64,000 nt of DNA from Clavelina lepadiformis (Eukaryota > Chordata > Ascidiacea > Aplousobranchia > Clavelinidae). The notes under the pieces were generated by a model that was not told where the DNA came from, ran no database searches, and saw only the letters and a program-made list of their open reading frames with translations. Positions 12,532 through 22,768 of the stretch are shown in pieces (the stretch's first letter is position 1; each line of letters opens with the position of its first letter). A program made the translations under genes and the position numbers. The stretch lies in contig NC_135243.1 of the NCBI RefSeq assembly GCF_947623445.1, positions 4,900,501 through 4,964,500 on the forward strand, written 5' to 3'.

Positions 12532-14719
12532 TGATTGGTTACCGTAAGCTAACGGTATTTTTATATGTTGCCTAAGCCTAAGAACCTCTTGCCTGTTACA
12601 CAATGTCGGATGAAATCGTGTGATAAAAAGGAGTTCCTTGTCATAACATAATTTAGTAAGATCCGGTGTTTTTTTGTCAATCGTTTCCGGAGAAAGGTTA
12701 ATTTGGGAACAGAAAACCGGTCATTACAGTCTGGTTTTTTCCTTCATAATCATTCAAGGTATGTTTCTGTCTTATGAACTATACAAAAGAAAAACATTAA
12801 CCTATGCATAGAAAATATTTCTTAAGCCTGCGCATGTATAACCTTAACCAGTGAATCATCCCGGAATCTGCAGAACATTTGGAAATATTTCAGTTCATTC
12901 AATTCAATTTCAATAGTTCATTCAAATGCCAGTTGAAACATTTGACCTTGAACTAGGGTGTGTTGGTAAACATTTCTGCAGTTAACGCCCAACTAAATTT
13001 TTGCGGTCACCACCCAAGAACTTGTTGCATGTTACACAACGTCGGTTGGAAACGAAGGGTGATAAAAGGTTTTTAACCGCGGTAAGGATATGGAGTTACC
13101 AATTGCAAGACGTGTGTGATGAGATAAACCTGAAACCATTGTTTAAATCGCTGAAAACGCATTTTCCACTGTGTTTACGTTTTTTACACTTTTTACGTTT
13201 TTACTTTGATGTAAGCTAACGTTTTACTGTTTTACTGTTTTTAATTTTTCATATTCGGTACTTTTTGTTTTTATCGGTTGATTGTGATCGCCTTAGCGCA
13301 ATTTTTTCTTATGGAGTGTACAATGAGGCTAAGTAAATGCTTATTGCCATTATTGTTATTATTATTACTATTATTGTAGCGTGTAATACTACAACCTGAA
13401 TAATACTTGCAAGTTAAAAAATAAGTGGAGCTATTTGTCACAATGACATAAATAAAGGTAGGCTACTTGAGTTAAAGCTTTTGGTTTTGCGAAATGTAGA
13501 ATGTTTGGTTTATTGTCAAATACCGATTGGTAACCGTAAGCTAAGGGTATTTTTTTATATGTTGAGTGTTATTCGGATTCCAAAAATTTAACCATTCCTT
13601 TTAAAAGTATGAGCGGAGATTGGACCTGATTGACGCGACCTTGTTGTTTCGTCATCAATGCCTAATTGTCTCAGTAAATGTTTCTGCAGTTATTAGCAAG
13701 GAGTACCTTGCCATAACATGATGTAGTAAGATCCGGTGTTTTTTCCTCAATCGTTTCCGGAGATAAGAACCTTTTGCCTGTTACACAACGTTGGATGAAA
13801 TCGTGTGATAAAAAGGAGTTCCTTGTCATAACATAATTTAGTAAGATCCGGTGTTTTTTTGTCAATCGTTTCCGGAGAAAGGTTAATTTGGGAACAGAAA
13901 ACCGGACATTACAGTCTGGTTTTTTCGTTCATAATTATTCAAGGTATGTTTCTGGTTTATGAACTATACAAAAGAAAAACATTAACCTATGCATAGAAAA
14001 TATTTCTTAAGCGTGCGCATGTAGGCCTATAATCTTAAAGAATGAATCATCCCGGAATCTGCAGAACATTTCGAAATAGTTCAGTTCATTCAATTCAATT
14101 TCAATAGTTCATTCAAATGCCAGTTAAGGCGTTGGACCTTGAACTAGGGTGTGTTGGTAAACATTTCTGCAGTTAACGCCCAACTAAATTTTTGCGGTTA
14201 CCACCGAAGAACTTGTTGCATGTTACACAACGTCGGTTGGAAACGAAGGGTGATAAAATGTTTCTAACCGCGGCAAGGATTTGGAGCTACAAATTGCAAT
14301 TCGTGTGTGATGAGAAAAACCTGAAATCATTGTTTAAATCGCTGAAAACGCATTTTCCATTGTGTTTACGTTTTTTACACTTTTTAAATTTTTACTTTGA
14401 TGTAAGCTAACGTTTTACTGTTTTACTGTTTTTAATTTTTCATATTCGGTACTTTTTGTTTTTATCGATTGATTGTGATCGCCTTTGTGCATTTTTTCTT
14501 ATGGAGTGTACAATGAGGCTAAGTAAATGCTTGCTGTCATTATTACTATTATTATTATTATTACTATTATTGTAGCCTATAATAATACAACCTGAATAAT
14601 ACTTGCAAGTTAAAAATAAGTTGAGCTATTGGTCCCGATGACGTAAATAAAGGTAGGCCACTTGAGTTAAAGCTTTTGGTTTTGCGAAATGTAGAATGTT
14701 TTGTTTATTTTCAAATACC
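12532..14719. repeat. Two-unit tandem duplication of about 1 kb units
   Basis: Unit 1 (12532-13524) and unit 2 (13525-14719) both begin GATTGGT(T/A)ACCGTAAGCTAA and end with TTGCGAAATGTAGAATGTTT and TCAAATACC. Long internal stretches are nearly identical. Unit 2 is longer because it contains an extra partial copy of the GATCCGGTGTTTTTT and CAATCGTTTCCGGAGA block at about 13676-13762. Each unit carries a matching 72-codon open frame (13001 and 14192). Shared frames are expected from recent duplication, so I do not call them genes. Confidence 0.75.
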
Positions 14720-16055
14720 TATGTGCGTGGAAAGATGAAATTTAAATTCTTTTATAATATTATGACGTCATAACAAGACGTTATCTCATAGTAAATGTCT
14801 AACACCCTTCACTGATGTAATGAAATTTCTGTTTGGGGTCAAAAACGTCGTTCACAGTAAGACTTATTCTTCACTTTACACTCTATATATCAATTTCAGT
14901 TCTCCTTTTGTCAGCCAAGCTTAACTAGGCTTCTGGAACGTTCGTGTCACCCCACTATGGAACTATTTTTAGTGGTTATTGAAGGTCACGAAGGTTATTG
15001 CAAGTCATTGCCCTACACAGCCGAGTCGATTGTGGGTTACGTATATGACCATATTCCTACCCAACTCGTCGACTTGACGTCACTTTGGATCATGCTCGCA
15101 TGTGATGTGTTGTGGTTCATTAATCGCAAATATTGATAAATATGAAAGCTTTCAAAATGTTTTAAAAACTTTTATTGCAAAAACAAACAGCTTAAAGTTT
15201 CTTTGTAGAACTTTACACGTTTTAAAAGATTTAGTATTTCCAAAGCGCGAAACTTTTCCAATTTGCGATCGGCACGTGATTGACACTTTGCACTAAGCTT
15301 TCTGCGAACCGTTGTTGCCTCTAAACTACTTTGCGATTTAAGTGTGAATGACTGTGAAATTACAATTTTGAAATGTGAAAAACCGTGTGTTTTATTTAAT
15401 AACCAAAGACCAGACAGGCTTGTTGGGTCTAAGAAACATGAGGGCCCCAGTATTCTATATCAGCCAAATTTAATACGATAGTAGTAAATAATGGCAAGAC
15501 GATATAGGGAAAAATCTTAATCGCTTCGTTTGGCCTTGCGCTTAGTGCTGACCTTTACTGTGCTTGCAACCCTGCTTGCATCTAGTTTAGGCTGTGACCT
15601 GTCAATCAGGGACAATTAATGACGACAATGTGATTAAACAATTGATTACTTTACATACTATCAAGTCAACATCATGAGTCCAGCCAGAAAGGGCTTTGTC
15701 AGACATATGGGTCTACTTGTCACGAAAATCAGAATTAGATTGAAAAATAAGAGTCTCACGCTTTAATTTTCAATGGTCAGGTGTACTGCTATATTATACA
15801 AGAAGCAGTGAAGAGTGTACCTTCGAATTAAATGCTTAATTACTAATTCGATACTTAAAGGCAAAGTGAATGTAGCAGTGACCCTTTTCAATAATTTTCA
15901 GTTTTATATCGCGAAAAATTCATTTTTCTAAAACCCTCAAAAAACGTTTTTGTCGTTTTTTTTATCACGGGTACCCGAAACACGGATTTTGAAATTTTAT
16001 TCCGCATTGGTCTATCTACTGTAATCTTCATCTACATTGTAAGATTCATATAGCC
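14720..16055. other. No gene recognised
   Basis: AT-rich spacer. A 64-codon frame at 15102-15296 has no recognisable motif. I see no repeat pair or RNA gene in it. Confidence 0.4.
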
Positions 16056-16385
16056 CAGACATGTGCAACCAGTGGCCCGCGGGCCGCACTGCGGCCCGCC
16101 AGGTTGTTCCGTGCGGCCCGCGTGGCGCTCAGCAAAATGTTAGAACTCGACACATACGCTTGACTGAATTTAGTTTCCTCATCTTCCATCGACAATTATT
16201 CACAGTTTTTCAATAAATTGTTGCACAAGTGTGTCGTGGACTGCATTAAGTCTATTTCTTAACTACATAAACTGCATAGGAAAGTCGTTTTACGATACTA
16301 ATTTTTTCTGAAAAAATCATGTGGCCCGCGTTGTCATTCAAAATTTTGTATATGGCCCTCCAGTGAAAAAGGTTGCACATGCCTG
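16056..16385. mobile_element. hAT-type MITE (330 bp)
   Basis: The ends are imperfect terminal inverted repeats: CAGACATGTGCAACC at the left, and the right end read on the other strand is CAGGCATGTGCAACC. They are flanked by 8-bp near-identical target duplications, ATATAGCC (16048-16055) and AAATAGCC (16386-16393). The subterminal part is strikingly GC-rich (repeats of GGCCCGC and GCGGCCCGC), and TGGCCCGCG recurs near the right end. CA-starting inverted repeats with 8-bp duplications are the hallmark of hAT transposons. There is no transposase, so it is non-autonomous. Confidence 0.8.
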
Positions 16386-16679
16386 AAATAGCCTAATTAA
16401 CTTAGGCTTAATCACGTTTACATTTTAAATATGTTAAAGGAAAGAGCAGAGAAACTTGACTTAAATTCTATAATAAATGAATGGATTGATCGCAGTTCCT
16501 TTCGCCAGAATAGTTTTTCCAAGTGATATTATTTTAACTTCCCAGTGTGTTTTATTATGTACTTTTCATTACTCTTGTTTTGAAGGTTATGTCTGTGTGT
16601 ATGTTTCAAATAAATACAGTTCGAGTGAAAAGGTTATATATGCTTTTGTTGGAAGTGTTTTCTCGTCTCTGGTGTTACG

Positions 16680-16745
16680 GAAGTTACGTACAGTTACGTA
16701 CTTACGTACTAACGTTACGTAACTTACGTAGTTAAGTTACGTACT
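16680..16745. repeat. Palindromic ACGT-rich block
   Basis: Seven or so repeats of TTACGTA/GTTACGTAC variants in both orientations over about 65 bases. Because TACGTA is its own complement, the block can fold on itself. It is probably a degenerate microsatellite; a regulatory role cannot be judged. Confidence 0.6.
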
Positions 16746-18129
16746 GTACAGACAAACATAATGACCAAAAATAACCTTGGGACGACGCATGCGAAGAGTT
16801 TAAAGAGAATAGCGAGTGCAAAACTAGAAGAGGGTGCGGAAAATCACAGACGAGATACTTTACTGCAGGGTTGAAAATTTTAACGTTCTTGATTATCTGT
16901 CAAATAGAAGTATATTCAGTGCTGCTAATTTTGTTAGTTCTGTTTCGTTTTTTTGATGCGAATAAATTAAAAAACGAATAATAATTAAATAATAGACAAT
17001 GATTGAATAATGCGTATAAGAATGTCGTTCATTTTTTGCCGTAAAACTTGTAGCATGGCTGTTGTCGCAAACAACGTTGATTAGAAGGATATGTTATCTT
17101 ATTATGTGTTTTTACAACAATCCTTGACACGGGGAATTCCCAAACATCTGAACCCTTTAACTTTTCCGCCCTACGTTTTGTAAACTTCGGCGCCTATGCC
17201 TAAGTTAGTTATTTTCATCATCATTATCGTCTTTTTTACACTGATGGAAGAATTAAAAGCTCTATGGCGCAATAAAAACAAAATAATTTACGTAGGCCTA
17301 TGTTTAAATTACGTTAATTATTGTTGAGCTGCTTCTGATCCATGACTGCGGCTAACTTGAAATTATTTTATTGGCAGAAAACATGCGCCGAAGCACAGAT
17401 ATAACTTGGTATGAAAAGACATTTCCAAAAAGTTTTTGTATGCCTCTGTATCTCAAGGACGGCTGTTACGAAGTATGAACTGAGCAAATTTGAAAGAAAC
17501 GGTGACCCTTTTGGCCAACAAATTTTGTGTCGCCGCTATCTAGCGGTTCAGTACGGCGAAAGCTAATGCTGCTTCATATGGTAGCTGAAGGACGAGGTGG
17601 TCGGATGACTCAACCCAGGACTATTCAACCCACTGACAATTTAAACCATGAACGGTTCAAACCACACTTGTGCCTATTCAATCGTGCGTGAGTTGTATCG
17701 ACCTGGAGGCGAAAGACGATAATAAAGCAAAATTTTTACAAAAGCTTGGTAGCTCCATGGTTATTCAGAGTAATAATTTCGGTTGGCGCTTTAAAAATTC
17801 TTCTAGCCATTGTGAGTTTTTCACCCGGGCAATCGTAAAAATTGCACGCTAATTCGTAGAATACTGTGTATTACACGTAATTTAATATCTATGACTAGTT
17901 GAGAGTTTTTTTCAAGACAGAGTCTTCTCTTGGTTTGCATTTACGCTTAGTGATATGTTGTGAGCATGTGCGTTTGCAAAATGCGTAGTCAGAATAAGAT
18001 TGGCTGAAATCCGTATTCAGGCTTGTAGGCTAGGCTTAGCTCACTCTACATCTAGGCCTATCATACAACGACTTAAATATAATTGGTAACGTTATAATCT
18101 CTGGACCTACCTGCCTTATATCTACAGGT

Positions 18130-18530
18130 CTAAGCTACTCAACTGGCAAACTGCTATTGTTTCTGGAGTGAAAAGTGTGGTATTTTTTACGCATGAGATT
18201 GATCAACATAACGCCGAATATTTTATTCATCACACCGATTTCTAATAAATAAACAGTGAAAAATTGGTTGTCTAAACGCCAGTTTATAAAATTAAAAAAC
18301 AGCGCTAAATAACAAAAAAGTGCAAAAGTGACAAGCAGACAAACTTCATAGATTGTGTAGCTGGGGTCTAATACGTGTAAAGACAGCCAGTGGCTGTGCA
18401 CTTCAGCACTAGATTTGATAACACATAACAAAGAATTGAGGTTTCAGTGTACGCCATTCTCCGAAAATTTGCGTGTTTGGACACAGGGTTTCTTGTAGAA
18501 AATTGCTGTACCTCAAGATACATGTAAAAA
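18130..18530 (-). repeat. Dispersed repeat family R1, copy
   Basis: On the minus strand it reads from an AAATTGCTGTACCTC-like end region through GAGAATGGCGTACACTGAAA, CCTCAATTC, a TTTATTTATTAGAAATCGG segment and CACACTTTTCACTCCAGAAA. The same order is seen at 40420-40660. Dispersed copies also occur at 18650-18840, 39760-39840, 39960-40100 and 56705-56830. Termini and class are not resolved. Confidence 0.5.
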
Positions 18531-18649
18531 ATTACTTTTATTGGAAATGCACGAAGACAAACCAAACAAGTAGCTTAGCCTAACTTGTGCTCACGTGAGG
18601 AAAAATCATCCTTTACAAATTGATTCATCAATGCCTCGTTTGTAAGCGT

Positions 18650-18840
18650 TTAAATGATACTCATAGTGGGAAGTGTGGCACCTGCATGTGTCAACATCTG
18701 TGGCATCAAAGTTTTTTTTTAATAAAAAAGAATTAAAGCTTCAGTGCACGCCAAAAATTGCATGTCTGCACGGATGATTTCTCGTCGAAAACTGCCATAT
18801 TTTCCAGTCGGGATACTTTCCTCAGACTGAGAATAAATAT
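18650..18840 (-). repeat. Dispersed repeat family R1, copy
   Basis: Contains AAGCTTCAGTGCACGCC, TTTCTCGTCGAAAACTGCCA and TTTTCCAGTC, matching 40555-40640 (TTTCAGTGCATGCC, TTTCTCAACGAAAACTGCCA, TTTCCAGTC) in the same orientation. The upstream GTGTGGCACCTGCATGTG also matches the GTGTGGTACCTGCATGCAC of 40450. Confidence 0.55.
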
Positions 18841-19032
18841 TGCAATACAATATCAAAATTTGGTCCGATCGTCAGTTTGTATAAAAATTCAATTTTTATC
18901 AGGTAATAGGACTCAACTCAAACTTGTCAACATATAATACTTTTTACTTTCTATACATTTGACACATTTTACTGTGTAATTTGTCACTTCTTTCCAGCTT
19001 TTACTTAACATTGTTTTATATTGAATGACGTC

Positions 19033-22000
19033 ATGCCGAAATCTAAAAGAGACAAACGAAGTAAGTGGAAGTCATTGTTCTTGATACATTTAATATCATT
19101 TCTAGAGTAACGGCTTGACATTCCACTGGTCTAGATCTAGATGTATAGTAATAAATTTTGAAAGTTTAAGAATTCATATGCACTATACATAGGTTATATT
19201 TCAGTTGATGTAGGCACGCTTGGCTATTTATTATTGTTGTGACGTTGTTAGAAGTAAGCATAAGTAAGGTTTATTTAGACCAGATTGTAAACTTGTACTG
19301 TTACTCAGATGAATGGGAATACTACCCTTACAATGGCTACAAATTAATTTTATTCAAGAAACCCATTTTGTCAGTTTCATATAGTTATGTTGTTTTTTGC
19401 TTCAGTTTCTCTGTGTTTGCAGTGATTCAGTAACAACATATGCCTCACTAATACATTGTCCTATTCAGAAAGTGTTTTGAAAAACTCTGCATTTTAGCTT
19501 TCTAGTTGCATTATACATGTACACCAGTTTGAATGGTGATATGCATATTTATATAATTTTTTTTAGTTTCCTTAACAAAGACTAAGAAGAAAGGATTGGA
19601 ATCAAAACAGAACTTGATTGGAGAGGTATATCATAACGCGTTTTTGATTGAGAATCTTATCATAATTTCGTGGCTGTTTATTATGATTTGTTGATGTTAT
19701 GTGGTATGCAAACAAACATCATTACAGAATGTTTACACTTCAACCTTCCTAGCCATTAACATATATATGTTGTTTGATAATTTAATTAACAAAATGGCAC
19801 CAAATATTTCCTCAAGATGCTCCTGATAATCAGGTTAAATTTTCCAGGTGCGACAGTGCGTTGAACAGTATGACAGAATATTCATTTTCAGTGTTTCCAA
19901 CATGCGAAATAGTAAATTAAAAGAAGTAAGAAATGCTTGGAAACATAGCAGGTACATTTACAGCAGCGTATGCAACTAAATATTACAACTAAAATTCTGC
20001 TTGCTTGTTTAGTTAAATTTTGTAGCGTAACATTGTAGCTGCATGCTGCTAGTATAAAGTAAAAATGATAATAATCATTCGCATTAATGTTTGCTTGTTA
20101 GTTATTTTTATTGATAACACAGGCCAACAAAAAAAAATTTTTTTCAAAAGGCATAATATGTTAGATCGATTTAGGGGTATATCAGGGGCGCTGAGTCCGA
20201 AAATGCCATTACTTTTGCTGAATTGGCTCTAGTTTTTGAGATATTGTTTTTTCCTAAATACGCCATGAAAAGTTACAAATGTATGCTAGTGAGTAACGTA
20301 GGTTAACAAAAACTGAAGCCATGTGAAGCAGCTATTTAGTTTTGCCCAAATGTTGAGTTGTCTGGCACAAATTTCTCGCTTGAGAGGTAAATAAGACCTT
20401 AGATTAGTTTATATCATCTCCCATCAAGCACTAACATAAGCCTCAACATCAACACATAGCATAACATTCTTGATTCGGCAACAAAAATAACGTTTTACCG
20501 GGACAGAGAAGAAATGTTAATGCAATTTTTCTCTCAAGAAGATAATTTTGTGTACTGTAAAAACATCGAAGGACTTCTTTCATCTATGGGTCTACTTGAG
20601 TATAAACCAGAAGAATGGAGGTCATTCATTGACAGCTCCAAAAAAGGCTTGAAATGTGTGCTACTTCACAACGAAAATAAGTTTGCCTGTGTTCCAATTG
20701 GCCACTCAGTCGTTTTAAAGGAACACTACCAAAGTGTAAAGATGATCTTGAAGAAACTTTCTTATACTGAGCATAACTAGGAGATATGCGTTGATTTGAA
20801 AATGTTCAATTTTCTCTTAGGACAACAAGGCGGCTACACCAAGTATCCCTGCTTTATTTGTTACTGGGATAGTCGGGCCACTGATCAACACTGGATTAAA
20901 AAGGGATGGCCCATACATGAACAGCTTGTGCACAGAGATAAAAACATTGTAAATGAACCTTTGGTCCTTTGTGATCGCATCATTTTACCCACATTGCACA
21001 TCAAACTGGGTTTGATAAAACAATTTGTCAAGGCCTTAGATTAGATAAAGATGGTGCTTGTTTTGATCACCTGTGCAAAGTATTTCCTGGTCTTAGTATT
21101 GAAATGCTGAAAGCAGGAATTTTTGATGGGCCACAAATACGAAAATTAATTTAATATTAAGTTTTTCCATCACATATGACTGAAGTTGAGAAGGCAGCCT
21201 GGCACTCTTTCGTTGCAGTTGTAAAAGGATTTCTTGGAAACACAAAAGCAAGCAACTATGTGGATCTCATAGAAGTAAAGCTTACAAACTTTCAAGCTCT
21301 TGGATCAAGGATGAGCATAAAAGTTCACTATCTATTCGGTTACTTGGATCGCTTCCCTGAAAACCTTGGAAATATGAGTGAGGAACAAGGTGAAAGGTTT
21401 CACCAAGATATCAAGGTAGATGTGATACTCACATGATGGCAGATTACTGCTGGGGCCTAATGCGAAGCTGTCCACAACCAGACTACAGGCGAAAGTCGTA
21501 CAAGAGAACTTTCCTGCAGATGACTTTAAGCTAATTTGAGTAATTAACTAGAGTGCATCTAAGAACTTCACTAATGCACATCCTGAGATGGGTATATTTT
21601 TTCGTATAGTTTTTTGTTTTGAATACTCCGTGGCAAATAAAAAAATTGATTGCTTGTTTATTTCGTCTGTTTTTACAAATTGTCGTCTTTCTTGTGTTGG
21701 CTTAGGCATACTTGGTTTGTTATTACCAAATTACTGCTATTTATTGTTCACTTCAAGCAAGTTTTAATGTGGTACAGTACTTCCTCGATTATCCGGTCAA
21801 GTTGGGTCAATATTTTCAAAAATCTGACCGGATAAGCAAAAAAAACGGATAATTGAATTTGTATTTTTACCAAGCACGCACGTAAATCGCCGCCATGGGC
21901 CTGACACCCGCTATGGGACGAAGCCTCGATCAGAAGGACACGGGCGACGCGCGCAAGACGAATTCTATACGCCACAATTCCGGAGCGCTCCAAAAGGGAC

Positions 22001-22054
22001 TGGATTCGGCGATGGGCTCATCCCGCTTCACTCGCCGTTACTAAGGGAATCCTC

Positions 22055-22101
<47 letters not shown>

Positions 22102-22710
22102 AGTCTCGTCCGACCTCAGGCCGAAATGTAAGAGACGTCACACGTGCCGAGGATCGACGACGTTCGCGATCGATCGCGGCGACTTGGCGAAACGAGGACA
22201 CCTCTTCGAGGTCGATCCGCCGCTGCGGCGCTCTCCGATCGCGTGCCGGACCCTTGCTGACTTCGACGGGACGGCGGAGACACAGGTCTCCGTCCGACTC
22301 CGCATTCGCCCGGGCGACGGGCGCGCCGGGATTGCTTTTCAGACGACCCGGGATTAACCCGAGGCCGCAATTCGCGTTCAGAACGTCGATGCTCAATGTG
22401 TCCTGCAATTCACACTAATTCACGCAGCTAGCTGCGTCCTTCATCGACTCGCGAGCCGAGTGATCCACCGCCAAGAGCCATCATCGTTTATCGTTTCAGC
22501 TTGTACGAAGCAGTCACAGGTTTGAATGTGAGCGCCGAGCGGACGATGTGACGACCGTCACTTGAAACCGCGGGGGTACTCGACGCCCGTGAAAGACTTG
22601 TGCCTTGTCCAGCGCCTCAACGGGCGCGTCTTGACCTCGACAAGCGCGAGAGGCGGCCGGTTTCCCGGCGACGCCGCCGCAGATCGAGCGGGAGCCTCCG
22701 TTCGTTTCGA

Positions 22711-22768
<58 letters not shown>

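Larger units (their letters stand above)
16386..19032. other. Spacer upstream of MRTO4
   Basis: No gene recognised. It contains a palindrome-rich block of TTACGTA/GTTACGTA units at about 16680-16745 and two copies of a dispersed repeat (18130-18530 and 18650-18840), listed separately. The MRTO4 promoter should lie at the right end, but no TATA box is obvious. Confidence 0.4.

Noticed and set aside
13001..14410. Paired 72-codon frames at 13001 and 14192 that look conserved
   Set aside because: They lie in a recent tandem duplication, so similarity is explained by copying. No start context, signal or domain supports a protein.
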